DNA of 64,000 nucleotides from Clostridia bacterium (GCA_017551095.1 JAFZMQ010000011.1:25773-89772), one strand, 5' to 3'; shown: positions 6,922 through 14,546, counted from the first letter of the stretch. Numbers and translations: made by a program. Notes: generated by a model from the sequence alone, not told the origin.

Positions 6922-8745
6922 ATGGATAGCCGTCATTGCTGCTCTTGCGAAGACCACTGCCACGAACACGAAGAATCTCGTCTTCCCATTGTTATCAGGC
7001 TTATTTCAGGTGCAATCCTGTTTATTTTAGCACTTTTATTACATAACAATTTTCTGTTCACTCTTTCCTATATCATTTTAGGCTATGATGTGGTTTTTAA
7101 AGCGTTTAAAAATTACAAAAATCTGTTTAATGAAAGCTTTTTAATGACCGTTGCGACTTTCGGCGCTTTTGCTTTGGGAGAATTTGCCGAAGCCTGTGCT
7201 GTTATGCTTTTTTACCAGATTGGCGAATTTTTGTCCGATTATGCGACAGATAAATCGAAAGAATCAATAGGCGAACTGATGGATTTGCGTTCCGATACGG
7301 CACATTTACTGTCCGCAGAAGGCGTAACAGATGTTTTATCGGAAACTGTGCATATTGGAGATAACATTCGCGTTTTATCCGGCGAAAAAGTGCCTTTGGA
7401 TGGGATTATCTCAAAAGGAGCGGGATATTTTGATACGAAAAGTCTCACGGGCGAAAGTATACCTCAAAAGCTATTTGTCGGAGATACCGTTTTAAGCGGA
7501 TACATTTCCACCAATTCACCCGTTGAAATAACTGTCACAAAAGAATATGCTGACTCAACCGCATCAAAAATTTTAGCCCTTGTAAGTGATGAAAAAAAAG
7601 CAAATTCAGAAAAATTTATAACGAAATTTTCAAGGATTTACACACCTATCGTTGTTATTTTGGCACTTTTAATTGCGGTTATTCCCGTAATTTTTGGCGG
7701 TTATTATAAAACCTGGATATACCGTGCTATGCTGTTTTTAGTTGTTTCCTGCCCGTGTGCATTGGTGGTTTCGATACCGCTTTCGTTTTTTGCCGGTATC
7801 GGCTGTGCGTCTTTAAAAGGAATTTTAATAAAAGGTGCATTTGCTCTTGAAAAGGCGTCAAAAATCAAGAATTTTGCCTTTGATAAGACAGGCACATTAA
7901 CAGACGGAAAATTTGCCGTACGATCTGTAAAAAGTGAAAATTACAGTGAAAATGAGCTTTTAAAATACGCCGCATACTGTGAATACTACTCAAATCATCC
8001 CATAGCAAATGCAATAAAGGAATACTATGCGGAAGATATAGACGAAGGGCTGATTTCAGACTTTTCCGAAATTGCAGGAAAAGGCATTTTGGCAAAAATA
8101 GATTCTCACAACATTTCAGTAGGCTCTGCCGAATTTATCGGCGTTGAAAATTCACAAAAAGGGCTTATTTATGTTTCGGTAGACGGAGAATTTGCAGGAA
8201 GTATTTTGATTTCCGATGAAATTAAAAATGAAGCAAAATCAGCAATTTCCGAGCTGAAAAAACTTGGCATCTCCCCCATAATCCTGACAGGCGACAGTTT
8301 ATATAACGCTGAGAGCGTAGCAAACGAGCTTGATATTCCGTTTAAAGCCTCACTTTTGCCGCAGGATAAGGTTAGCGAAATCGGAAAATTAAAGAAAAAC
8401 GGCGTTACGGCGTTTGTCGGTGACGGAATAAACGACGCACCAGTACTTTCAAACGCAGATGTCGGAGTTTCTATGGGAAATATCGGTCAGGACGCCGCAA
8501 TAGAGTCAAGTGATGTAGTTTTAACAAATGATGACCTGTTAAAAATCCCGAAACTCATTCGCATTTCCGGAAAAACCATGCGGATTGTAAAGGAAAATAT
8601 TATTTTTTCAATTTCTGTAAAAATTGCGGTAATGCTTCTTGGTGCTTTGGGATTTGCGTCAATATGGGGTGCTGTTTTTGCAGATGTCGGGGTATTGATT
8701 CTTGCTATTTTAAATTCGCTAAGGGCATTTTTGCTTAAAGATTGA
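6922..8745 (+). CDS. Heavy-metal P1B-type ATPase, Zn/Cd/Pb exporter class
   Basis: 607 residues; start preceded by GGAGGTG. The N-terminus replaces the usual HMA domain with a short Cys/His cluster (HCCSCEDHCHEHEE). Then come transmembrane segments, the actuator loop (LTGES), the metal-site helix SCPCALVVSIP, phosphorylation motif DKTGTLTDG, the HP motif region (SNHPIA), LTGDS, the hinge GDGINDAPVLSNADVGVSMG and a last helix with ADVGVLILAILNSLRAF. CPC plus the late Asp-x-Gly motif points to the Zn/Cd/Pb (P1B-2) class rather than copper. It exports metal from the cytoplasm using ATP. Regulated probably by an ArsR-type sensor at the operator upstream. The coaX promoter overlaps its stop codon. 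Metal identity is inferred. Confidence 0.9.
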   Translation: MDSRHCCSCEDHCHEHEESRLPIVIRLISGAILFILALLLHNNFLFTLSYIILGYDVVFKAFKNYKNLFNESFLMTVATFGAFALGEFAEACAVMLFYQIGEFLSDYATDKSKESIGELMDLRSDTAHLLSAEGVTDVLSETVHIGDNIRVLSGEKVPLDGIISKGAGYFDTKSLTGESIPQKLFVGDTVLSGYISTNSPVEITVTKEYADSTASKILALVSDEKKANSEKFITKFSRIYTPIVVILALLIAVIPVIFGGYYKTWIYRAMLFLVVSCPCALVVSIPLSFFAGIGCASLKGILIKGAFALEKASKIKNFAFDKTGTLTDGKFAVRSVKSENYSENELLKYAAYCEYYSNHPIANAIKEYYAEDIDEGLISDFSEIAGKGILAKIDSHNISVGSAEFIGVENSQKGLIYVSVDGEFAGSILISDEIKNEAKSAISELKKLGISPIILTGDSLYNAESVANELDIPFKASLLPQDKVSEIGKLKKNGVTAFVGDGINDAPVLSNADVGVSMGNIGQDAAIESSDVVLTNDDLLKIPKLIRISGKTMRIVKENIIFSISVKIAVMLLGALGFASIWGAVFADVGVLILAILNSLRAFLLKD

Positions 8746-8770
8746 CAAAAGATATGTAAAAGTATATAAT
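8742..8770 (+). promoter_or_regulatory. Sigma-A promoter of coaX, overlapping the ATPase stop codon
   Basis: TTGACA (8742–8747), 17 bases, TATAAT (8765–8770), perfect hexamers. The ATPase stop TGA (8743–8745) lies within the -35 box. Confidence 0.85.
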
Positions 8771-8796
8771 CCTAATGTTAAAAGGTGGGATTTAAA

Positions 8797-9564
8797 ATGA
8801 TTCTGGCAGTAGATGTAGGAAATACAAACATAGTTATAGGTTGCATTGACGAGGGCAAAATAGTTTTCAGCGGACGGCTTACAACAAATGCACAAAAAAC
8901 CGATATGGAAATTGCAGTTATGCTTAAAAACATCTTAACACTCAACGGAATTGCTACCGACAAATTTGAGGGTGCGATTGTTTCATCGGTTGTACCGCCT
9001 ATGAATAAGGCATTAAAGTCTGCAATAAATCTTGTTACGGGAAAAGACGCGTATATGGTAAACGGCTCGGAGGGGCTTACCATAGATATTGACGATCCGT
9101 CGCAGCTCGGCCCTGATTTAGTTGTCGGTGCGGTTGCGGTACTCAATGAATATAAGCCGCCAGTTGTGCTTATAGACTTAGGCACGGCTACTACTATTTT
9201 TGTGATTGACAAAGATAGCAAATATTTGGGCGGTGCAATTATGCCCGGTATTGCAATTTCCCAACAGGCTCTTTCTTCCAAAGCATCACTTCTTCCCTCA
9301 ATAAGCCTTGAAGCACCTAAAAGCGTAATAGGCAAAAACACAGTTGATTCTATGAACAGCGGAGCGGTTTTCGGTAACGCGTCTATGATAGACGGAATGC
9401 TTGACAGGATTGAAAAAGAGCTTGGGAGCAAAGTCACTGCCGTTGCGACAGGCGGACTTTCCCGATTTATTGCAAAGCATTGCAAACACGAAATTTTATA
9501 TGAGGAAGATTTATTACTAAAAGGGCTTTGGCTCATATATAAAAAACACCGAGTTCAAAATTAA
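8797..9564 (+). CDS. coaX: Type III pantothenate kinase
   Basis: 255 residues from the ATG at 8797, preceded by AAGGTGGG; the in-frame GTG at 8785 lies inside that site and is rejected. ASKHA-fold kinase: phosphate loop AVDVGNTNIVIG at the N-terminus, GPDLVVGAVAV, the catalytic Asp region VVLIDLGTATT, GGAIMPGI and ATGGLSRF. It phosphorylates pantothenate in the first step of coenzyme A synthesis in the cytosol. Type III enzymes are not feedback-inhibited by CoA. Own promoter. Its 3' end overlaps the 3' end of the convergent carboxypeptidase gene by 32 bases, and the shared terminator falls partly inside both genes. Confidence 0.95.
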   Translation: MILAVDVGNTNIVIGCIDEGKIVFSGRLTTNAQKTDMEIAVMLKNILTLNGIATDKFEGAIVSSVVPPMNKALKSAINLVTGKDAYMVNGSEGLTIDIDDPSQLGPDLVVGAVAVLNEYKPPVVLIDLGTATTIFVIDKDSKYLGGAIMPGIAISQQALSSKASLLPSISLEAPKSVIGKNTVDSMNSGAVFGNASMIDGMLDRIEKELGSKVTAVATGGLSRFIAKHCKHEILYEEDLLLKGLWLIYKKHRVQN

Positions 9565-10663
9565 AAGTTTTGAACTCGGCTTTTTTTGAATCCCTGAAAA
9601 TAAACCTTTTTATAAACATAAATGGCGTTTGCTTAACCTTTTGACCGCTTTTTACTGAAACTTTTGCAACGGGATATTCACCTAAATATATGTCTGCATA
9701 TCCCAATAAATCGCCTATTTTGATTTCGGAATACTTTTCTTTCAAATGAATTTTTCCCGTTATTTTTACCCTTTTTCCGCTTACAAGCGGGATTTTAACA
9801 TCATCTTCCGCAATAAGATTGACCTTTGTCCCATTGATTTCTCTTGTTGCTAAAATGCTGCCTTTTTTTATTATTTCCTTGTTTGTTATTTCACCAAACC
9901 CGTATTCAAATAGTTTTTTGTGCGTCTTCCAGTCATCAGGGTTGTTTAAAGTAACGGCAATAAGCCGTACACCGTCCTTTTCGGCAGTAGTAACAAGGCA
10001 TCTTCCCGAAAGTTTAGTGTATCCCGTTTTCCCGCCCGTGCAGTACTCATACTGCCACAAAAGCTTGTTATGGTTTTTGAGGTATGTTGTGCTTTCGCAG
10101 TTGTCAATATTATAGCGTTTTGTACCAACAATTTCCCTGAACTTTTCATTTTCCATGGCATACGCCATTATTAGTGCCATATCATACGCCGAGGAATAAT
10201 GTCCCTCCTCGTTAAGACCGCTCGGGTTTTTGAAGTTGGTGTTTTTGCATCCGATTTTTTGTGCATTTTTATTCATCAGCTCTGCAAATGCCTCAACACT
10301 TCCGCTTACACCCTCGGCAAGTGCCGTTGCCGCATCATTCCCAGAATTTAGCATAAGTCCGTAAAGCAGGTCTTTTACCGAAATTTTGTCCCCCTCACGC
10401 AAGTAAATTGATGAGCCTTCCTGATTTTGTGCCTTTTGGGAAACGGTGAACATATCGTCTAAATCCGCATTTTCTATTGCTGTAATCGCCGTCATAATTT
10501 TAGTCGTACTTGCAATCGGGAGCGGTAAATTCTCGTTTTCCCTTTTTATTATCTGCCTTGTTTTGCCCTCAATAAGAATATATGAGCTGTTTTCTTTTTC
10601 TGCAAATGCAGATGCTGAAATCAAAAAAACAGCAAAAATAGCCAAAAGTATTCTTTTTAACAT
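9533..10663 (-). CDS. D-alanyl-D-alanine carboxypeptidase (S11, DacF/PBP5 type)
   Basis: 376 residues from the ATG at 10663 (AAAGGAG five bases before); a longer frame to 10696 is unsupported. Signal peptide of about 21 residues (MLKRILLAIFAVFLISASAFA). Penicillin-binding motifs: S52-T-T-K55 (nucleophile and base), SGN in LNSGNDAATALAE and KTG in GGKTGYTKLSGR. A PBP5-type beta-rich C-terminal domain follows. The enzyme trims the terminal D-Ala from peptidoglycan pentapeptides at the outer membrane face. I see no clear C-terminal amphipathic anchor; the last residues (FKTFNFELGVFYI) are encoded by the terminator hairpin shared with coaX, so the tail may be recently extended. Confidence 0.92.
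   Translation of the reverse strand: MLKRILLAIFAVFLISASAFAEKENSSYILIEGKTRQIIKRENENLPLPIASTTKIMTAITAIENADLDDMFTVSQKAQNQEGSSIYLREGDKISVKDLLYGLMLNSGNDAATALAEGVSGSVEAFAELMNKNAQKIGCKNTNFKNPSGLNEEGHYSSAYDMALIMAYAMENEKFREIVGTKRYNIDNCESTTYLKNHNKLLWQYEYCTGGKTGYTKLSGRCLVTTAEKDGVRLIAVTLNNPDDWKTHKKLFEYGFGEITNKEIIKKGSILATREINGTKVNLIAEDDVKIPLVSGKRVKITGKIHLKEKYSEIKIGDLLGYADIYLGEYPVAKVSVKSGQKVKQTPFMFIKRFIFRDSKKAEFKTFNFELGVFYI
9549..9587. terminator. Bidirectional terminator inside overlapping coaX/dac 3' ends
   Basis: CCGAGTTCAAAA (9549–9560) pairs perfectly with 9568–9579 and is followed by CTTTTTTT on the plus strand and preceded by an A-run for the minus strand. It lies partly within both convergent coding sequences. 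Confidence 0.85.
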
Positions 10664-10766
10664 AAATGCTCCTTTAATTAGTGAAAAAAATTGCATATTT
10701 CTATTTTTCCCTTAAAAAAGCGGTTTATACAAAAGGCTTTTTATGTATTATTTTTTGGAAAATCCC

Positions 10767-10795
10767 TTGCAAAAGAAACGAAACTATGATATATT
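10767..10795 (+). promoter_or_regulatory. Sigma-A promoter of the candidate structured RNA
   Basis: TTGCAA (10767–10772), 17 bases, TATATT (10790–10795). The predicted start, G10802, is exactly the first base of the outer RNA stem described next. Confidence 0.7.
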
Positions 10796-10801
10796 GATAT
10801 T

Positions 10802-11006
10802 GCCAAATAAATTAAACAATTAAATATGGGGTATTTTTATTTTTATTCAAAATATTTTTTTCTTTTTTGCATATCCTAAGTATTGAATTTGTAAAAAAAC
10901 GCAAACTCAACACTTAGGATGAATATATCCCATTTTGTTTGATTTGTTTGGCGACAATCGGAGTTTGCGTTTTTTATGCGTCGGCTTCGGTTGACGCATT
11001 TTTTTA
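10802..11006 (+). ncRNA. Candidate structured non-coding RNA, rod-like, 6S-like architecture
   Basis: No reading frame of note exists here, but the predicted transcript folds end to end. Bases 10802–10817 pair with 10937–10952 (16 bp, two G-U). Bases 10826–10834 pair with 10925–10933 (9 bp, one G-U). Bases 10873–10885 pair with 10908–10920 (12 of 13). A U-rich single strand of about 38 bases (10835–10872) faces only four bases, giving a large asymmetric bulge. A 10-bp stem with a UUCG tetraloop (10976–10999) plus T7 terminates it. A long rod with a central bubble, own promoter and about 200 bases recalls 6S RNA (ssrS), but I cannot confirm the family by eye. A 15-base complementarity (10894–10908 with 10961–10975) offers a competing fold. 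Confidence 0.5.
10976..11006 (+). terminator. Terminator with UUCG tetraloop
   Basis: ATGCGTC at 10976 pairs with GACGCAT ending at 10999. The inner GGC/GUU pairs close a UUCG loop, and seven T follow. It is the likely 3' end of the candidate RNA. Confidence 0.8.
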
Positions 11007-11020
11007 TTTTAGGTTTTCTA

Positions 11021-11241
11021 AAAGCCCTCCTTGTGTAAAGGCAATTACGCCGAAATGCTGCCTGTGGCAGAGAAAATGAGGCGTAATTGGTTCGGTTTTA
11101 AGGAGCAATGCAAACGACAGTGAGCATAGCGACTATAAAACCAGCGGAATGGTGGCAGTCGTAAGACTGACGGAAGGATTGTGATCATAAAACAATCCCT
11201 CAGTCACTTCGTGACAGCTCCCTTTACACAAGGGAGCCAAG
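11021..11241. repeat. Palindromic MITE-like repeat, copy 1, with internal insertion
   Basis: The left end (GCCCTCCTTGTGTAAAG) and right end (CTTTACACAAGGGAGCC) are inverted repeats. The right half, from GGATTGT...ACAATCCCTCAGTC through ACTTCGTGACAG to the end, is nearly identical to copy 2 at 13131. Between the ends, bases ~11042–11150 are extra relative to copy 2 and form their own hairpins (AATTACGCC/GGCGTAATT, GGTTTTA/TAAAACC), so one element seems nested in another. The homology to copy 2 continues weakly to about 11280 (CTTTACTACAT...GAGC). No transposase is encoded; repeats of this kind are common in gut Clostridia. Confidence 0.75.
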
Positions 11242-11342
11242 AAAATGAAGTGTGCAACTCCCTTTACTACATGCGGAGCCTATTAAAGAATGTTTTTAAG
11301 CCAAAAGGCATAAAAAATAAACAAATTTTAAGGAGGACAAAA

Positions 11343-12914
11343 ATGAAAAGAAAAATTTTGGTTTTCGGCATAGTTTTATGTATGCTGATTACAATGGCGG
11401 TAACGCCTGTGGGGGCAACAGTAGTTAATAGTGGTACTTGTGGTGATAATCTTACTTGGACGCTTGACGATGTTGGCATACTAACCATAAGCGGCAGCGG
11501 AGCGATGGAGAATTATGGATATCCCCATTATGCACCTTGGTATCTCTGGTCATCAGTTAATACCGTCATTATCCAAAATGGTGTAACAAGTATAGGTGAT
11601 GGTGCGTTTATGGGTTGCAGCAATCTAGAAAACATCACAATCCCAGACAGCGTGACAAGCATTGGAGTGGGCGCGTTTTACTCTTGCAATAGTCTCATAT
11701 CTATAACAATACCTGATAGTGTAACGAGCATTGGCACTCAAGCGTTTGTTGGTTGCTGTAGCCTTACCTCAATCACAATCCCAGACAACGTGACGAATAT
11801 TGGCACTAGAGCGTTTTCCAGTTGCACCAGCCTCACAAGTATCACAATCGGCAATGGCGTAACGAGCATCGGGAATCAGGCGTTTTACGCTTGCAACAGT
11901 CTCACGAGCATCACAATCCCTGAAAGTGTGACGAGTATCGGCTATAGAGCGTTTAAAGGTGACAGCATGGAGGAAATAGCAGTTAGTCAAAATAATCAAA
12001 ACTATTCTTCTGAAAACGGAGTTCTTTTTAATAAAAACAAAACATCCCTTATAGACTGCCCCAGCAAAAAAACAGGAAGTTATACAATTCCCAATAGCGT
12101 AACAACCATTATTGGTCATGCGTTTGACAACTGTAGCAACCTCACGAGCATCACAATCCCTAATAGTGTAGCATCTATTTGTGAGTACGCATTTACTGTT
12201 TGTAGCAGCCTAACATCAATCACAATCCCAGACAGCGTGACAAGCATTGGCGAAAATGCGTTTCGCCTTTGCAGTAGCCTCACAAGCGTCACAATCCCTA
12301 ACAGCATGACGAACATTAGTAAAGGTGCGTTTGAGAGTTGCGAGAGCCTTACTGATGTGTATTACGGCGGAATCAAGAGCGAATGGGACAGAATTTCAAT
12401 AGGCTTACATAATGCCCAATTAACAAATGCATTTATACACTGCAACGATATTTCTTCCAAGCAACTGACAAATGTGCAGGACAATAGTGGAAATACATTA
12501 ACACTTCTTGAAAATGCAGTTCTTGACATAGGCGAAAATTTATATTTCCGAAACGGGTATGTTGACGCGTCAAAGGGATACATAAAGACAGGCGACAGGA
12601 AGATTACGGGAAGTAATATACATTTTACAAACGAGGGCAAAATCCGCTTAGATGACGGAGAAAATGCCAAAATCGTGCGTGACAATGGCGACGGCACAAC
12701 AGACCAAGGATTTGTTTTCGGCAAATACAATCCGTCAGGTATCGTAAAAGTAACATTAGATGCCACAGGCGAGGCAGGAGGCGTCGACTACACAGGAAAG
12801 ACTGTTGAACATGAATTTGATTTTACAAGCAGTGAAATGTATGGACTTATCAATTTTGGGTTTGCAATAAATAATATTCCAAAGCCTATAAAGTTTTATG
12901 TTCACGAGGATTAA
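11343..12914 (+). CDS. Secreted BspA-like leucine-rich-repeat protein
   Basis: 523 residues from the ATG at 11343, which follows AAGGAGG; the frame extends back into the repeat but that part is not coding. Signal peptide of about 26 residues (…VTPVGA). From residue ~60 to 345 there are about ten LRR_5 (BspA/TpLRR) repeats of ~23 residues with the pattern L-x-S-I-T-I-P-D-S-V-T-S-I-G-x-x-A-F-x-x-C, interrupted by a longer unit (NNQNYSSENGVLFNKNKT). A C-terminal ~170-residue region without recognisable motif follows; it has no LPxTG or SLH signal. Such proteins are extracellular and bind host or bacterial surfaces. No other secretion genes are near. A 51-residue peptide gene starts 10 bases after the stop. 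The pair is bracketed by palindromic repeats. Confidence 0.85.
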   Translation: MKRKILVFGIVLCMLITMAVTPVGATVVNSGTCGDNLTWTLDDVGILTISGSGAMENYGYPHYAPWYLWSSVNTVIIQNGVTSIGDGAFMGCSNLENITIPDSVTSIGVGAFYSCNSLISITIPDSVTSIGTQAFVGCCSLTSITIPDNVTNIGTRAFSSCTSLTSITIGNGVTSIGNQAFYACNSLTSITIPESVTSIGYRAFKGDSMEEIAVSQNNQNYSSENGVLFNKNKTSLIDCPSKKTGSYTIPNSVTTIIGHAFDNCSNLTSITIPNSVASICEYAFTVCSSLTSITIPDSVTSIGENAFRLCSSLTSVTIPNSMTNISKGAFESCESLTDVYYGGIKSEWDRISIGLHNAQLTNAFIHCNDISSKQLTNVQDNSGNTLTLLENAVLDIGENLYFRNGYVDASKGYIKTGDRKITGSNIHFTNEGKIRLDDGENAKIVRDNGDGTTDQGFVFGKYNPSGIVKVTLDATGEAGGVDYTGKTVEHEFDFTSSEMYGLINFGFAINNIPKPIKFYVHED

Positions 12915-12923
12915 AGGGGGAAA

Positions 12924-13079
12924 ATGGATATGAAAAATTACGAAAAACCACAGATAATATTAGAGAAATTTGAAGTTGAAGACATAATGAAAGAAAGCGG
13001 AGTTCACAACCTTTTAGGCGGTATTACAGAGCTTAGCATTGAGCATCAGGAAAAATTCAGCGATTTAAAATTTAATTAA
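12924..13079 (+). CDS. Small KPxI-type peptide (51 aa) downstream of the LRR protein
   Basis: Too short for routine calling, but a GGGGG ribosome binding site overlaps the LRR stop region and the codons read through cleanly. ATG at 12924, with an alternative at 12930. The sequence starts MDMKNYEKPQIILEKFEVED and continues IMKESGVHNLLGGITE... to LKFN. The pattern Y-x-K-P-x-I...F-x-x-x-D-I-M/I-x-x-S-G recalls short peptides often annotated as hypothetical in gut Clostridia. There is no signal peptide. It could be a modified-peptide precursor or an accessory of the surface protein; neither is shown, and no modification enzyme is adjacent. Confidence 0.6.
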   Translation: MDMKNYEKPQIILEKFEVEDIMKESGVHNLLGGITELSIEHQEKFSDLKFN

Positions 13080-13085
13080 CTATAA

Positions 13086-13111
13086 AAAGCCACCCTTGTG
13101 TAAATTTAGGC
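13086..13111. repeat. Degenerate left end of the palindromic repeat
   Basis: AAGCCACCCTTGTGTAAAT resembles the left end of the two full repeats. A matching degenerate right end (AACAAGGGAGCC) occurs at 13322–13333, so an older copy may surround copy 2. Confidence 0.4.
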
Positions 13112-13130
13112 TAAAATAGAATGAATACCA

Positions 13131-13244
13131 AAAGCCCTCCTTGTGCAAAGGAGGGTGCTGAGCGTATGCGAAGCGGGAGGATTGTGAGCAGAAAACAATC
13201 CCTCAGTCACTTCGTGACAGCTCCCTTTACACAAGGGAGCCAAG
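13131..13244. repeat. Palindromic MITE-like repeat, copy 2
   Basis: 114 bases with terminal inverted repeats (GCCCTCCTTGTGCAAAGG and CTTTACACAAGGGAGCC), internal GGATTGT/ACAATCC and CACTTCGTG hairpins. The right half is almost identical to copy 1. The rest of the 13080–13391 gap holds only the degenerate ends described above and the terminator of the next gene. Confidence 0.8.
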
Positions 13245-13363
13245 AGAAAAAGAGGAGCGTTAATAACTTCCTTTACTACATCCAGAGCAAGAAATTTCGG
13301 TGGTGACAGTGCTAACAAGGCAACAAGGGAGCCGAATATAAATTTATAAAAAAAGATTATCAC

Positions 13364-13393
13364 AAAAAAATCCCTCTTATGAGGGATTTTTTT
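13364..13393 (-). terminator. Terminator after the FprA gene
   Basis: AAAATCCCTC (13367–13376) pairs with 13381–13390 around TTAT. A- and T-runs on both sides make it usable in both directions. Confidence 0.85.
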
Positions 13394-14546
13394 ACTTTAA
13401 AAGCTCCTGTGCCAAAGCGGTTATTTCATCTTTATTTTTATCTGTCATTACCGAGCGGATATGTACCGCATTTTCTGCAAAGGTTATATTTTTTGACTTT
13501 TCAAACCGAGCCTTAATCACCTTTTCCGCCATAGGTGTCCATGTTCCGTTCTCGATAATTCCAACCGTTTTATTTTGGAAATTCCGCTCCAAAAGCTCGT
13601 CAATGAAAATCCGCATAAACGGGAAAATTTCGGCGTTATATGTTGTTGTAGCAAGTACAATTTTGCCGTACCTGAATGCGTCCTCAACGGCTTCCGCCAT
13701 ATCGCATCTCGCCAGATCATTTACCGCAACCTTTGGGCATCCTCCCTTTTTAAGTTCCTCCGCCAAAAGCTCCGCTGCGGCTTTTGTACCGCCATAAACC
13801 GAAGTATAGCATATTACAACGCCGTCTGTTTCCACGCCGTATGAAGTCCAGATTTTATACAAATTCAGATAGTATTCAAGATTCTCTGAAAGGATAGGTC
13901 CGTGAAGTGGGCAGATTGTTTTAATATCCAATTTTAAAGCCTTATTGAGAAGTGCATTTGCCTGAACGCCGTATTTTCCGACTATTCCGAAATAGTAGCG
14001 TCTTGCCTCACATGCCCAATCTTCATCAGTATCAAGCGTTCCGAATTTGCCGAATGCGTCGGCAGAAAACAGGATTTTATCTACATCATCATATGTTACT
14101 ATTACCTCTGGCCAATGTACCATGGGTGCGGTGTAAAAGGTTAATGTGTGCTTTCCGAGAAGTAGCGTATCCCCCTCTTTTACGGCAATTTTTCTATCGG
14201 CAAAATCGCTACCAAAAAACTGCCCCATCATTGAAAATGCCTTTTCACTTGCGACAATTTTCGCATCTTTATAACTATCCGCAAAATTTTTGATGTTTGC
14301 CGAATGGTCAGGCTCCATATGCGAAACTATCAAATAGTCGGGAGTTCTGCCGTTTAAGGCATTTTTAAGATTTTTAAGCCATTCCTCCCCGAAATTTTTA
14401 TCTGCGGTATCAAAAACGGCTACCTTTTCGTCCAAAATTACATACGAATTGTATGCCATACCGTTTTCAACCATGAACTGACCTTCAAAAAGATCGATTT
14501 TTTTGTCATTTACTCCGATATACTTAATATCTTTTGTGATTACCAT
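13392..14546 (-). CDS. FprA-family flavodiiron protein
   Basis: 384 residues, typical length. The N-terminal metallo-beta-lactamase-like diiron domain has the ligand set H-x-E-x-D-H (SHMEPDHSAN), MVHWPE (His), FSADAFGKFG (Asp) and CPLHGP (His). The C-terminal flavodoxin domain starts near residue 250 with the FMN phosphate loop CYTSVYGGTKAAAE. These soluble proteins reduce O2 to water or NO to N2O with electrons from rubredoxin, protecting anaerobes. It is the last gene of a run with the two M16 genes; spacing 12 bases. Confidence 0.93.
   Translation of the reverse strand: MVITKDIKYIGVNDKKIDLFEGQFMVENGMAYNSYVILDEKVAVFDTADKNFGEEWLKNLKNALNGRTPDYLIVSHMEPDHSANIKNFADSYKDAKIVASEKAFSMMGQFFGSDFADRKIAVKEGDTLLLGKHTLTFYTAPMVHWPEVIVTYDDVDKILFSADAFGKFGTLDTDEDWACEARRYYFGIVGKYGVQANALLNKALKLDIKTICPLHGPILSENLEYYLNLYKIWTSYGVETDGVVICYTSVYGGTKAAAELLAEELKKGGCPKVAVNDLARCDMAEAVEDAFRYGKIVLATTTYNAEIFPFMRIFIDELLERNFQNKTVGIIENGTWTPMAEKVIKARFEKSKNITFAENAVHIRSVMTDKNKDEITALAQELLK

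Noticed and set aside
8778..9536. 252-codon frame opposite coaX
   Set aside because: Shadow of coaX; Ser/Pro-rich composition typical of antisense frames and no ribosome binding site.
10802..11006. Signal recognition particle RNA, tmRNA or RNase P RNA
   Set aside because: None of their conserved cores (for example the SRP apical GGAA loop region or the tmRNA tRNA-like ends) is present.
11181..11342. Extended N-terminus of the LRR protein
   Set aside because: It would translate the palindromic repeat. The ATG at 11343 has a strong ribosome binding site and a clean signal peptide.
11590..12340. Regularly spaced repeats that look array-like
   Set aside because: The ~69-base period is the in-frame leucine-rich repeat of a coding sequence, not a CRISPR array.
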